DNA of 64,000 bases from Actinoplanes solisilvae (lineage in GTDB: Bacteria > Actinomycetota > Actinomycetes > Mycobacteriales > Micromonosporaceae). The stretch is taken from assembly GCF_003999975.1 (NCBI RefSeq), contig NZ_RJAC01000001.1, positions 930,001-994,000 on the forward strand, read 5' to 3'. Positions 31,880-42,177 of this stretch are shown here, in pieces (positions within the stretch are counted from its first letter, which is position 1; every line of letters begins with the position of its first letter). The notes beneath the pieces are model-generated. The model saw nothing but the letters and a program-made list of their open reading frames with translations, was not told where the DNA came from and searched no databases. A program made the position numbers and the translations under genes.

Positions 31880-32512
31880 GTGGAAAATCTTGTGGAGCGA
31901 TTCCGGGACGCGGCGCGTGCCGCGGGGGCCACGGCCGCCGACGGCGATCTCGAGGCCGCCGGCGGTTACCTGGTGGGGCGGTGGTCAGAGCCGCAGCGGC
32001 AATATCACACCGTCGAGCACCTGACCGCCGTACTCGATGTCGTTGATCGGTTCGCCGAGTTGGCGCCGCATCCGGAGCGGGTCCGGCTGGCGGCCTGGAT
32101 GCATGACGCGGTCTACGACCCGCGGGCGCTCGGGGACGCGAACGAGCGGGACAGCGCCGAGTTCGCCGAGGGCCTGCTGACCACCCTGGGTGTGCCCGAA
32201 GACACCGCCGCCGACGTCGCCCGGCTCGTGGGCCTGACCGCCGGGCACGCGACCGAGCAGGACGACCCCGACGGTGAACTGCTGTGCGACGCCGACCTCG
32301 CCGTCCTGGCCGGCGACGACGAGGCGTACGCGCGATACACCGCGGCCATCCGCCGGGAGTACGCGCACGTGCCCGACGACGCTTTCAAGGCCGGCCGCGC
32401 CCAGGTGCTCAAGGCGCTGCTCGAACTGCCGTCGATCTATCGCCTCGCGCCGTTGCGGGAGCAGTGGGAGACGCGGGCCCGCACCAACCTGGAGCGCGAG
32501 CTCAACGGCTGA
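31880..32512 (+). CDS. HD-domain protein (predicted metal-dependent phosphohydrolase)
   Basis: 210 residues from the GTG at 31880, with AGGA 7 nt upstream. The HD signature is split as usual: YHTVEHL (H43, H47), AAWMHDAVYD (HD at 75-76), then an acidic region TEQDDPDGELLCDADLAVLAG. This group of small HD proteins has no known substrate. Its 3' end overlaps the convergent DUF4031 gene by 11 bp. Confidence 0.82.
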   Translation: MENLVERFRDAARAAGATAADGDLEAAGGYLVGRWSEPQRQYHTVEHLTAVLDVVDRFAELAPHPERVRLAAWMHDAVYDPRALGDANERDSAEFAEGLLTTLGVPEDTAADVARLVGLTAGHATEQDDPDGELLCDADLAVLAGDDEAYARYTAAIRREYAHVPDDAFKAGRAQVLKALLELPSIYRLAPLREQWETRARTNLERELNG

Positions 32513-32792
32513 GCGTCGAGGGCTGCGGCGGCCGGTGCAGGTGCTTGGGGCGCCGTAACCCTGAGGAGCGCAGTCGGGCGGCCAGCTCCCGGGAGGGCAG
32601 CAGCGTCGCTCCGAGCCAGAGCGCGCTGCGGAACCGCGTATCCGGAATGTCGTAATGGTCCCGGTCGAACGCGCGAAGCGGCGCGCCCAGGATCTCGGCG
32701 AACACGTGCAGTTCGTCGTAGCTCAGGTCGCTGACCAGGTGAGACCAGAACCGCCCGCGGGCCGGCCAGCGTGGCTCGTCGACGAGGATCAA
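32502..32792 (-). CDS. DUF4031 domain-containing protein
   Basis: A 96-residue protein starting MILVDEPRWPARGRFWSHLV, the typical DUF4031 opening, followed by SYDELHVFA and FDRDHYDIP. The start is a TTG at 32792 that overlaps the glpD stop (TTGA), implying coupled translation. Function is unknown; many homologues pair this domain with HD phosphohydrolases, and here the HD gene lies immediately opposite. Confidence 0.75.
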   Translation of the reverse strand: MILVDEPRWPARGRFWSHLVSDLSYDELHVFAEILGAPLRAFDRDHYDIPDTRFRSALWLGATLLPSRELAARLRSSGLRRPKHLHRPPQPSTLSR

Positions 32793-34588
32793 AGGTCGAC
32801 GTGCAGCAGGTCGACCCCGCGGTCGGCGGCGAAGCCGCGCACGTCGGGCGCGCCCAGCCGGGCCGCGTCGGCCGCCGCGTCGTCGGGCATCGTCTGCGAC
32901 TGCCGCTCGGCGGCCACCCGGGCCAGGTAGTGCTCGATCTCGCGCGAGCGCACCGCCTCGTCCCAGCCCAGCGCCTCGCCCATCACCTCGGCCGCGTGGG
33001 CGGCCGACTCGGCGCCCCGGTGCGCGGTCTCGATCGAGATGCGGGTGCGCCGGGTGAGCACGTCGTCCAGATGAAGGGCGCCTTCGGCCAGAGCCGCGTA
33101 CGCCACCTCGGCCGCCAGATATTCCGGAGCCCCCGTGAGCGGCGTGGCCAGCGACGGATCCGCCTTGATCATGGCTAGCAAGTGCACCGAGAGGGTGCCG
33201 TAGCGCTCCAGCAGGTGTTCGATCACGCCCGTGGTGACGCCGTGGCGCCGAGCTGTGTCTTGCCGGTCGCGCCACGCGGCCGCGTAGCCGTCGGCCCCGA
33301 GCAGTGGCAGCTCGGCCGTGCGCGAGGGCCGCTCGGGACCGCCGAGGCGCCGGACGGCCCGGTCGATCACGTCGGCCGCCATCACCCGGTAGGTCGTGTA
33401 TTTGCCGCCCGCGACCAGCAGCAGCCCGAGCATCGGCTCGACCACGGCGTGCTCGCGGGACAGCTTCGACGTCGAGTCGGCCTCGCCCGAGAGCAGCGGC
33501 CGCAGCCCGGCGTAGACGCCCTCGATGTCGTCGGTGGTCAGCGGCCGGTCGAGCACCGTGTTCACCTGATCGAGCAGATAGCGGATGTCGCGCGCCGAGG
33601 CCGCCGGGTGGGACCGGTCGAGCTTCCAGTCGGTGTCGGTCGTGCCGATGATCCAGTGGCCGCCCCACGGGATGACGAAGAGCACCGACGTGGGCGTGCG
33701 CAGGATGAGGCCGGCCTCGCCGGTGATCGCCGAGCGGGGCACCACGAGGTGGACGCCTTTGGACGCGCGCACCGTGAAGCCGGGGCGGACGCCGACGTCG
33801 CGCAGCATCTGGGACATGTCGTCGCTCCACACACCGGTGGCGGCGACGACCGTGCGCGCGCGGACCTCGAACTCGGGCGCGTCGGGCGACTCGAGGTCGC
33901 GAACGCGGACGCCGACCACCTCACGCGCCTCGCGCACGAAGCCGACCACGCGGGCGCTGGTCACCACGGCCGCGCCCAGGCTGGCCGCCGTGCGCGCCAG
34001 GTCGACCACCAGGCGGGCGTCGTCGACCTGGCCGTCGTAGTAACGGATCGCGCCGCTGAGCACGTCGGCCCGCAGGCTCGGGAACAGGTGGCGGGCGCCG
34101 TCGCGGGAGAGGTGGCGATGCAGCGGCATGCCCCGGCCGGTGCCGAAGACGCCGGCGAACGCGTCGTAGGCCGCCACGCCCAGGCCGTAGTAGGCCCGGC
34201 GGCCGACCCGGGCGGCCGGGTTGCCCGCGGGCAGCGGCACCAGGATCGGCACGGGCCGCACCAGGTGGGGCGCGAGCCGGGTGGAGAGCAGGCCGCGCTC
34301 GGTCAGCGCCTCGTGCACCAGGTGCAGCTCGAGCTGCTCCAGGTAGCGCAGGCCGCCGTGGATCAGCTTGCTGGACCGGCTGGACGTGCCGGCCGCGAAG
34401 TCACGAGCCTCGACCAGGGCGACCTTGAGGCCGCGGGAGGCCGCGTCGAGAGCGGCGCCGGCGCCGGTGACCCCGCCACCGATGACCAGGACATCGAACT
34501 GCTCGTCGCGCAGGCGCCGGAGGTCGGCCACCCGTCGGATAGGGGAGAGCCGGCCGGCGGCGTAACGGGAGACCGAGGGATCGCGCAC
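32789..34588 (-). CDS. glpD: Aerobic glycerol-3-phosphate dehydrogenase
   Basis: 599 residues from the GTG at 34588 (a GTG at 34597 is also possible). The FAD-binding Rossmann motif is VIGGGVTGAGAALDAASRG, and GTSSRSSKLIHGGLRYLEQ is the GlpD signature. A C-terminal DAO_C-like helical domain follows. It oxidises glycerol-3-phosphate to dihydroxyacetone phosphate and feeds electrons to quinone at the membrane. No glycerol kinase or facilitator is adjacent. DUF4031 follows in an overlapping frame. Confidence 0.95.
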   Translation of the reverse strand: MRDPSVSRYAAGRLSPIRRVADLRRLRDEQFDVLVIGGGVTGAGAALDAASRGLKVALVEARDFAAGTSSRSSKLIHGGLRYLEQLELHLVHEALTERGLLSTRLAPHLVRPVPILVPLPAGNPAARVGRRAYYGLGVAAYDAFAGVFGTGRGMPLHRHLSRDGARHLFPSLRADVLSGAIRYYDGQVDDARLVVDLARTAASLGAAVVTSARVVGFVREAREVVGVRVRDLESPDAPEFEVRARTVVAATGVWSDDMSQMLRDVGVRPGFTVRASKGVHLVVPRSAITGEAGLILRTPTSVLFVIPWGGHWIIGTTDTDWKLDRSHPAASARDIRYLLDQVNTVLDRPLTTDDIEGVYAGLRPLLSGEADSTSKLSREHAVVEPMLGLLLVAGGKYTTYRVMAADVIDRAVRRLGGPERPSRTAELPLLGADGYAAAWRDRQDTARRHGVTTGVIEHLLERYGTLSVHLLAMIKADPSLATPLTGAPEYLAAEVAYAALAEGALHLDDVLTRRTRISIETAHRGAESAAHAAEVMGEALGWDEAVRSREIEHYLARVAAERQSQTMPDDAAADAARLGAPDVRGFAADRGVDLLHVDL

Positions 34589-34620
34589 GGCTCCCACCGT
34601 AGCGCTCGCGACGAGCGGGC

Positions 34621-34655
34621 AAACAGAAAGGGCGGGCCGCCGAAGCGACCCGCCC
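34621..34655 (-). terminator. Rho-independent terminator of groL
   Basis: On the minus strand GGGCGGGTCGC, the tetraloop TTCG and GCGGCCCGCCC form an 11-bp stem with one G-U pair, followed by TTTCTGTTT. It begins 33 bp after the groL stop. A UUCG loop on a GC stem with a U-rich tail makes this the clearest minus-strand terminator in the window. Confidence 0.9.
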
Positions 34656-34687
34656 TGTTCTTTGGCTAGCTCAGCCTATGACTGGAC

Positions 34688-36553
<1,866 letters not shown>

Positions 36554-36580
36554 TTAGCACTCTCGGGGGGCGAGTGCAAG
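36554..36580 (-). promoter_or_regulatory. CIRCE element 2 (HrcA operator)
   Basis: TTAGCACTC, 9 nt, GAGTGCAAG. The left arm is the exact consensus and the right arm has two changes. It is 35 bp from element 1, so two HrcA dimers could bind about three helical turns apart. Confidence 0.88.
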
Positions 36581-36603
36581 GAAACGCCGTTCTCCCCGGG
36601 CCC

Positions 36604-37518
36604 CTACTCCTCGGGGGCGCTGAGCTCGGCGCGCAGCGATCCGCTGGTCACCGGTTCGGCCAGGCGACGAGCCTGGGCGTACGACACCAGGGCCGCTATC
36701 GCCCAGAGCTGAACCAGGACGACGGCGACCGCGGTCGAGGCGATCGCGCCGGCCAGCCGGTCGACCACCTCGGGCACCACCGTGACCGCGGCCGAGGCGG
36801 CGATCAGCCCGGCCGGTTGCACCCGCGAGAGCAGCCGCGCGGCCCGCCGCGGGTGCCCGCGCTCGACCAGCACGACGCAGCCGAGCACCCCGCCGAAGGT
36901 GAGCAGGACGGTCGAGCCGATGGCGTGCACGACCCAGAGCGGGGCGGCCGCGCCGGGGCCCAGCCGCTCCTCGGTGATCAGCAGCGGCAGGCCCGCGATC
37001 AGCAGGGCGATGGCGGCGAACCAAAGCCACAGCGCCCGCAGGCGCTCGGCGACCAGCGACCAGACCCGTCCCAGCCGGGGTGCGACGCCGTCGGCTGCCG
37101 TCGGCACCGCCACGCCCACGGTGCCGGCCAGCCCGATGACGAGCGGCAGGGCCGAGACCGTGAAGAAGGCCAGCCACATGATCGGGAGCAGCAGCAGGCC
37201 GAACCCGCCGGCCATCTCGACCAGGGCCGGGGCGGCCACCACCGTGTCGTCGACGCGGCCGACGAAGAAGTGCATGGGCAGCGCGGCCAGCGCCGTCACC
37301 GGCAGCAGCCGCACCCGGTTGCGCACGAGCACCGCGCCCGACCGCCGCCACCAGTGCGCCGAGCCCGGCCCGGCCACGAGCGGATCGGATAGCGGCGGCA
37401 TCGGAGCCGGAGCGCGGTGGGAGGCGAGGTCGGCCGTGCTGCCTTCGGGGTCGAACGGGTCGGCGGCGGCCACCACTGGTGCTTCCACCATGAAGATGCG
37501 GGCCTCGCCGTGGTCCAT
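36604..37518 (-). CDS. Multi-pass membrane protein of unknown function
   Basis: About 304 residues. A polar N-terminus of about 60 residues (Ala/Pro/Asp-rich) precedes roughly six hydrophobic helices (GGFGLLLLPIMWLAFFTVSA, WLWFAAIALLIAGLPLLIT, STVLLTFGGVLGCVVLVERG). The last helix ends SYAQARRLAEPV. I see no family signature. The start could be 37518 or the ATG at 37491; neither has a strong ribosome site. Its stop is only 24 bp from CIRCE element 2, and it reads toward groL on the same strand. Confidence 0.65.
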   Translation of the reverse strand: MDHGEARIFMVEAPVVAAADPFDPEGSTADLASHRAPAPMPPLSDPLVAGPGSAHWWRRSGAVLVRNRVRLLPVTALAALPMHFFVGRVDDTVVAAPALVEMAGGFGLLLLPIMWLAFFTVSALPLVIGLAGTVGVAVPTAADGVAPRLGRVWSLVAERLRALWLWFAAIALLIAGLPLLITEERLGPGAAAPLWVVHAIGSTVLLTFGGVLGCVVLVERGHPRRAARLLSRVQPAGLIAASAAVTVVPEVVDRLAGAIASTAVAVVLVQLWAIAALVSYAQARRLAEPVTSGSLRAELSAPEE

Positions 37519-37616
37519 CGGGACACCATGCCGCAGCGCGGGGTCTGGCCGCCACCCCGTCCGATTCACGGCAACCCGGTTGCCGTACCCACCTCGTACG
37601 GGGTAATCAGGACGGC

Positions 37617-38126
37617 ATGGGCAGCTGGAACGTGCATCGGGTAACGGCGGACGACGCGGCCCGCATGCGCGCGCTACGGCTCGAGATGCTCGCCGACAGC
37701 CCGCTCGCCTTCCTCGAGACCCTGGCCTCGGCGGCCGCCCGGTCCCACGAGTCCTACCGGCAGCGCGTCATCCAGGCCGCGACCGGTGACAGCATCGCGA
37801 GTTTCGTGGCCGACCCGGGCAACGGCGAGCCGCTCATCGGCCACGCGGGCGGCACGGTGGCGCCCGAGTTCCCCGGCGAGACGCTGATCTTCGCGGTCTA
37901 CGTGACCCCCGCCCGGCGCGGCGGCAAGGTGCTGGCCGACCTGATCGAGGCGGTCGCCGAGTGGTCCCGGTCCGCGGGCCGCCGGCGCACGATGCTCGAG
38001 GTCGTCGTCGGCAACGACCGCGCCGTCCGGGCGTACGAGAAATTGGGCTTCACCGACACCGGCGAACGCGTGCCCCACCCGGTGATCCCGACCCTCACCG
38101 AGCTGCGGATGCGCCGGAGCGTGTGA
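37617..38126 (+). CDS. GNAT family N-acetyltransferase
   Basis: 169 residues. The GNAT core is seen in [21 protein letters not shown] (acetyl-CoA loop) and [24 protein letters not shown] (motif B). The substrate is unknown. The stop overlaps the ATG of the next gene by one base (TGATG), so the two are translationally coupled. Confidence 0.88.
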   Translation: MGSWNVHRVTADDAARMRALRLEMLADSPLAFLETLASAAARSHESYRQRVIQAATGDSIASFVADPGNGEPLIGHAGGTVAPEFPGETLIFAVYVTPARRGGKVLADLIEAVAEWSRSAGRRRTMLEVVVGNDRAVRAYEKLGFTDTGERVPHPVIPTLTELRMRRSV

Positions 38127-38617
38127 TGGCCGCCCGGCACGTGGCGCGAGGCCTGCTCACCGCGGTGAACGGCACCACCGCCGCGGGCCTGGTGATCGCC
38201 GTCGTCACGCGCACCCGGCTGCGGCGCGGGCGGCACGGCGTGCTGATCGCCGAGGGCTACCGCCTGCCGATCCCGCCGGCCTCGTGCTTCACGGTCGGCT
38301 CGGTGATCCTGACCCGGCGCAGCGCCGCCTGGCTGCTGGCCGACGAGCGCGCCGAGCTCTTCGGTCACGAGCACCGCCACGCCGCTCAGTACGCGGTGCT
38401 CGGCCCGCTGTTCTGGCCCGCCTACTGGGTGGCCTGCGGCTACTCCTACGCGACGACGGGCTCGTGGGGCGTCCGCAACCTGTTCGAGCGACACGCGGGC
38501 CTGAAGGCCGGCGGTTACCCCACCGACCTGCCCCTGCGCCCCTGGGTGCTGCGGCTCAGAGGTCGACCTGCCAGTCGATCAGGGCGTCGACCGCCCGGAA
38601 GCCCATCTCCTGATTGA
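38126..38617 (+). CDS. Small membrane-associated protein with HExxH motif
   Basis: 163 residues. An N-terminal hydrophobic stretch (about 8-28) is followed by a domain with [11 protein letters not shown] near 91-101, a zinc-metallopeptidase-like HEHRH. Then come [20 protein letters not shown] and NLFERHAG, where Glu could be the third ligand. I recall a loose family with HERVHVRQYERWG followed by a similar aromatic segment, but its activity is not known to me. The gene overlaps the GNAT stop and its 3' end overlaps the opposing GNAT gene by 62 bp, so its true end deserves checking. Confidence 0.6.
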   Translation: MAARHVARGLLTAVNGTTAAGLVIAVVTRTRLRRGRHGVLIAEGYRLPIPPASCFTVGSVILTRRSAAWLLADERAELFGHEHRHAAQYAVLGPLFWPAYWVACGYSYATTGSWGVRNLFERHAGLKAGGYPTDLPLRPWVLRLRGRPASRSGRRPPGSPSPD

Positions 38618-39533
38618 CGCGGATCATGAAGGTGTTCTCCGCCGCGTTGAAAGTGTCGATCATCTGGAGGCTCGGCTTCAGCTCGCGTACGTGGGCCAGG
38701 TTGTGGATCTTGACGAGCAGGCCGAGCCGGTGGCCGCGATGGTCGGGGTCGACGATCGTGGTGCTCTGCCAGGCGTGGGCCGGCTCGTCGACGTCGCTGC
38801 CGATGTAGGTCCAGGCGGCAAGCCGGTCGCCGATCAGGGCACCGGCCTGATAGCCGATGCGGCCACGCCTCGCCCGCGCCTGTTCGGCCTGGCGGATCCG
38901 TTCGGCGTCCATCCTCTCCGGCTCCCAGTTCATGTCACCGATGGGAGCGTCGGCGTTCATCCGGCTCTCCAGGTAGGCCACGCCGTCGATCACGTCGTCC
39001 GGGGGCACGCCGACCCAGCGCTTCAGCCGGTAGCCCTCGGCGTGCTTCCACGCGTCGTCCATCAGCTCGGCGAGCCGGGGTTCGTCGAGCGTGGTCAGGT
39101 CGAGGCGGCTGCGGACCTCGGAGAGCCCGGCCCTGGCCCCGACCGACTGGGCGAAGGCCCGGCCGCCGGGATGCCGGTCGACGGTCTCGCCCTGCACGTG
39201 CTTGCGGCCCCTGGCCCGGGCGCGCTCGACGGCGAGATCGAACAGGGCCCGGCCCACGCCTTGGCGACGGCACTCCGGCCGGACCTGCAGGGCGATTTCG
39301 ACATTTTCCACGTTGTCGAGCTCGGGGAACCTGAGGACCAGGAAGCCGACCGGCTTCCCGTCCAGATAGCCGAGGTAGCGCTCGCGTGTCTGGCCGGGTG
39401 GCGGATTGTCGAAAACCGCCAGGAAATTCGTCCGGCTGATGACCGGGATGTCGGGCCACTCGTGCCGCTCCACCGCCGTCGAGATGTCGTAGGCGATCTC
39501 GGGAGACGTCAACGGACCCGTCGAAATGCGCAT
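38556..39533 (-). CDS. Tandem GNAT acetyltransferase
   Basis: 325 residues in two GNAT-like halves. The N-terminal half holds [20 protein letters not shown], with a proper acetyl-CoA loop, and the C-terminal half [19 protein letters not shown]. This two-domain layout resembles MshD-like and Eis-like actinobacterial acetyltransferases of unknown substrate. The ATG at 39533 sits inside a 14-bp perfect hairpin (39531-39562), with GGGTGA 6 nt upstream inside the same hairpin; a GTG at 39542 is an alternative. Confidence 0.82.
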   Translation of the reverse strand: MRISTGPLTSPEIAYDISTAVERHEWPDIPVISRTNFLAVFDNPPPGQTRERYLGYLDGKPVGFLVLRFPELDNVENVEIALQVRPECRRQGVGRALFDLAVERARARGRKHVQGETVDRHPGGRAFAQSVGARAGLSEVRSRLDLTTLDEPRLAELMDDAWKHAEGYRLKRWVGVPPDDVIDGVAYLESRMNADAPIGDMNWEPERMDAERIRQAEQARARRGRIGYQAGALIGDRLAAWTYIGSDVDEPAHAWQSTTIVDPDHRGHRLGLLVKIHNLAHVRELKPSLQMIDTFNAAENTFMIRVNQEMGFRAVDALIDWQVDL

Positions 39534-39562
39534 GGCCGTCACCCTGTCGGGTGACGGCCATG
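39531..39562 (-). promoter_or_regulatory. Perfect 14-bp hairpin covering a start codon
   Basis: CATGGCCGTCACCC (39531-39544) and GGGTGACGGCCATG (39549-39562) are exact inverted repeats with a 4-nt loop. In the minus-strand mRNA the gene's ATG is in the 3' arm and the likely ribosome-binding GGGTGA is also paired, so the start would be strongly masked. As DNA it could equally be an operator for a dimeric regulator. Confidence 0.6.
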
Positions 39563-39600
39563 AACGCTATCGAATTTGGACCTTTTAGCAAGCAGTTGGT

Positions 39601-39705
39601 CGGGAGGGCGGACGCACAGCGCCTCCGGCGCTGGGTCGTTGGGCCCCTCGAGAGATTGTCGCCAAGCTCGAGGTGAGGGGCCGCGTACGGCGCCGCACCC
39701 TCCCG
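39601..39705. other. Highly self-complementary intergenic segment
   Basis: Between the thrC stop and the GNAT start, CGGGAGGG (39601-39608) pairs with CCCTCCCG (39698-39705). Inside lie CAGCGCC/GGCGCTG (39617-39633, 3-nt loop) and GGCCCCT/AGGGGCC (39642-39682), with further CGAG/CTCG pairing. This makes a closed outer stem with two inner hairpins. It may be a structured RNA, an elaborate thrC terminator or a GNAT leader. No protein frame here is convincing. Confidence 0.4.
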
Positions 39706-39794
39706 CAGAGAGCATCCTGCCGATCCAGAGATCCCGGCGCAAGCCCTCTCGGGATGGAATTCTCACTTGGTGCGGGATTGGCAGTTACTCACAG

Positions 39795-41096
39795 TCATCC
39801 CAGCAGGCCGGCCTCGCGGGCACCGCGCAGCGACGGCTTGATCTGATAGGTCGGGCCCACCTGGTCGGCCACGGCATCGATGGTCTTGAGCCCCTCACCG
39901 GTGTTGTAGACGACGGTTTCCTTGTCGGGATCGAGCTTGCCGCTCTCGACCAGCTTCTTCAGAACGGCGACGGTCGTGCCGCCGGCGGTCTCGGCGAAGA
40001 TGCCGGTCGTCTCGGCCAGCAAGCGGATGCCGGCGCGGATCTCGTCGTCGTCGGCGTAGTCCATCCAGCCGCCGGTACGGCGGACCGCCTCGATCGCGTA
40101 CGCACCAGCGGCCGGGTCGCCGATGTTGAGCGACTTCGCGATGCCGGTCGGCTTCACCGGCGTGATCTCGTCCGTGCCGGCCTGCAGCGCGGTGGCGATC
40201 GGGTTGCACCCGGCCGACTGTGCGCCGAAGACCGTCCAGCCGCCCTCGGGCGCGGTGGCCAGACCGATCTCGACCAGCTCGGAGAATGCCTTGTCGACCT
40301 TGGTGAGCAGCTCGCCGGAGGCCATCGGGATGACCACCTGGGCCGGGATGCGCCAGCCGAGCTGTTCGGCGACCTCGTAGCCCAGGGTCTTGGAGCCCTC
40401 GGCGTAGAAGGGCCGCACGTTGACGTTGACGAACGCGGTGTCCTCGAACTCGTCGGTCTCGACCAGTTCGCCGCAGAGCCGGTTCACGTCGTCGTAGGAG
40501 CCCTCGATGGCCACCAGGTCACCGCCGTAGACCGCGGTCGTGATGATCTTGCCTTGCTCGAGGTCGTACGGGATGAACACGATGCTGGGCACCCCGGCGC
40601 GGGCCGCGTGGGCGGCCACCGAGTTGGCCAGGTTGCCGGTCGAGGCGCAGGCGAAGCGGGTGAAGCCGAGCCCGCGGGCGGCGGTCAGCGCCACCGAGAC
40701 GACCCGGTCCTTGAACGAGTGGGTCGGGTTGGCCGAGTCGTCCTTGACGAACAGTGGCGCGCGCAGGCCGACCGCGGCGGCCAGCGAGGGGGCACTGACC
40801 AGCGGGGTCAGGCCCGGGTCGAGGGTGACGCGGGTGGCCGGGTCCTGCCCGGTGGGCAGCAGGCCCGCGTAGCGCCAGATGTTCTGCGGACCGGCCTCGA
40901 TCTGTTCCCGGGTGACCCGCGCGAGAGCGGCCTCGTCGTAGGCCACCTCGAGCGGGCCGAAACACTCGTAACAGGCATGCTGGGCGATCAGCGGGTATTC
41001 CGCGCCGCACGCACGGCAGACGAGGCCCTTGGCGGGCGAGGCGGAGGCTGAGCCTGATTTAGAAGCGGAAGTGGGTGCACTGACGGTAGACGTCAT
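39795..41096 (-). CDS. thrC: Threonine synthase with N-terminal zinc ribbon
   Basis: 433 residues. It converts O-phosphohomoserine to threonine with PLP. A Cys4 ribbon (CRAC at 27-30, CYEC at 42-45) precedes the fold-II PLP domain, where K129 in NPTHSFKDR is the Schiff-base lysine. ACASTGNLANSVAAHAARAG binds phosphate. The ATG at 41096 follows GGGAAGG at 6-7 nt and comes right after a SAM riboswitch. The first 20 residues are Ser/Ala-rich. Confidence 0.95.
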   Translation of the reverse strand: MTSTVSAPTSASKSGSASASPAKGLVCRACGAEYPLIAQHACYECFGPLEVAYDEAALARVTREQIEAGPQNIWRYAGLLPTGQDPATRVTLDPGLTPLVSAPSLAAAVGLRAPLFVKDDSANPTHSFKDRVVSVALTAARGLGFTRFACASTGNLANSVAAHAARAGVPSIVFIPYDLEQGKIITTAVYGGDLVAIEGSYDDVNRLCGELVETDEFEDTAFVNVNVRPFYAEGSKTLGYEVAEQLGWRIPAQVVIPMASGELLTKVDKAFSELVEIGLATAPEGGWTVFGAQSAGCNPIATALQAGTDEITPVKPTGIAKSLNIGDPAAGAYAIEAVRRTGGWMDYADDDEIRAGIRLLAETTGIFAETAGGTTVAVLKKLVESGKLDPDKETVVYNTGEGLKTIDAVADQVGPTYQIKPSLRGAREAGLLG

Positions 41097-41109
41097 CGAG
41101 GCCTTCCCT

Positions 41110-41240
41110 CTCATCTTTCCCCGCGGCGATCTGCCGAACGAGGACGGAATTAGCACCTGCCGCGTGCGGCCTCGTCGTCGAGACTTCGCGGTGGTTGCCG
41201 GGGCTTCACAGGGCCGTTCCCTCTGCCCCTCTGGATGAGG
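41110..41240 (-). ncRNA. SAM-I (S-box) riboswitch upstream of thrC
   Basis: Read on the minus strand: P1 strand CCTCATCC; CAGAGGGGCAGAGGGAACGG; CCCTGTGAAGCCCCGGCAACC; a variable P3 arm closed by CCGC/GCGG; then GGTGCTAATTCC. The P1 closing strand GATGAG is at 41115-41110. These are the conserved S-box blocks in order. The closing strand of P1 abuts the GAGGGAAGG that binds the ribosome for thrC, 13 nt further to the ATG, so control is probably at translation. A TAAGGT -10 candidate is at 41264-41259. Confidence 0.9.
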
Positions 41241-41267
41241 TATTCAGTTGTTTCCCACACCTTACGA

Positions 41268-41299
41268 CGGGATCCCGCGAGATCGCCTCCGGGATCCCG
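41268..41299 (-). terminator. Stem-loop after the ABC permease gene
   Basis: CGGGATCCCG occurs twice (41268-41277 and 41290-41299), each self-palindromic, giving a 10-bp stem with a 12-nt loop 15 bp after the permease stop. There is no T-tract. It probably separates the ABC operon from thrC and overlaps the thrC promoter area. Confidence 0.5.
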
Positions 41300-41313
41300 A
41301 GGTGTGAGCCGGT

Positions 41314-42177
41314 CTACGAGGTGACGTCCTTGCGCGTGAACCGCCAGAACGCGATCCCCCAGCACAGCGTGGCGTAGGCGACCGCGCTGATCGCGCCCTT
41401 GACCAGGTCGTCCGACTGGGCCGGGGTGGAGAGCAAGCCCTGCCACGCGTCGGCGAAGTGAGTCGGCAGCAGATAACGAAGATCGCCCAGGGCGGTGATC
41501 TGATCGAGGATGCTCGACAGGATCCACAGCATGACCGCGCCGCCCACCGCGCCCAGCGGCGCGTCGGTCAGCACCCCGAGCAGGAACGCCAGCCCGGCCA
41601 CCACCAGCATCGAGACGGCCAGGTAGCCGACGATCGCGAACAGCCGCAGCAGGCCCGGGCCGGGGGCGATCTCGGCGGCCACCGTGCTGCCCAGCGGGTG
41701 CCAGCCATAGCGCAACGTGCCGGCGATCAACGCGGTCACGGTCATCGTGAGCAGGGCCAGCGCCGAATAGCCGAGCGCGACGATCAGCTTCACCGCGAGC
41801 AGCCGCACCCGCGGCACCGGAATCGCCAGCAGGTAGCGCAGGCTGCCCCAGCTCGCCTCGCTGGCCACCGTGTCGCCGCAGAAGAGCGCGACCACCACGA
41901 CCAGCAGGAAGCCCGCCGAGACGGCCAGGCAGAACAGCGCGAAGTTGAGCCCGCCCGAGGTGGCCAGTTCGACCAGGCTGTCGAAGGCGCCGCCGCCCTC
42001 GTCGTCCTCGCCGCCGCCGAACTCGAAGGCGACCAGGATGATCAACGGCAGCAGCGCCATGAAGCCCAGAGCCAATTGCGTACGCCGGCGCGACGCCTGA
42101 CGCCGCACCTCGGCCCACAAGGGCATGGTGCGCGACGGCCGGTATCCGACCGCCCCGGCCTCGGTCTGCACGCTCAT
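41314..42177 (-). CDS. ABC-2 type permease of the hydrolase-ABC exporter
   Basis: 287 residues with six membrane helices. A basic cytoplasmic start (EVRRQASRRRTQLALG) is followed by helix 1, an extracytoplasmic acidic Gly-rich loop (GGGEDDEGGGAFDS) and the ABC-2 core (SWGSLRYLLAIPVPRVRLLAVKL). The ATG overlaps the stop of the fused hydrolase-ATPase (ATGA), so the two are made together and presumably form one exporter. The substrate is unknown. Confidence 0.88.
   Translation of the reverse strand: MSVQTEAGAVGYRPSRTMPLWAEVRRQASRRRTQLALGFMALLPLIILVAFEFGGGEDDEGGGAFDSLVELATSGGLNFALFCLAVSAGFLLVVVVALFCGDTVASEASWGSLRYLLAIPVPRVRLLAVKLIVALGYSALALLTMTVTALIAGTLRYGWHPLGSTVAAEIAPGPGLLRLFAIVGYLAVSMLVVAGLAFLLGVLTDAPLGAVGGAVMLWILSSILDQITALGDLRYLLPTHFADAWQGLLSTPAQSDDLVKGAISAVAYATLCWGIAFWRFTRKDVTS

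Noticed and set aside
39539..39766. A 75-codon minus-strand frame between thrC and GNAT
   Set aside because: It crosses the hairpins, lacks a ribosome site and has no coherent fold; noted as a structured region instead.
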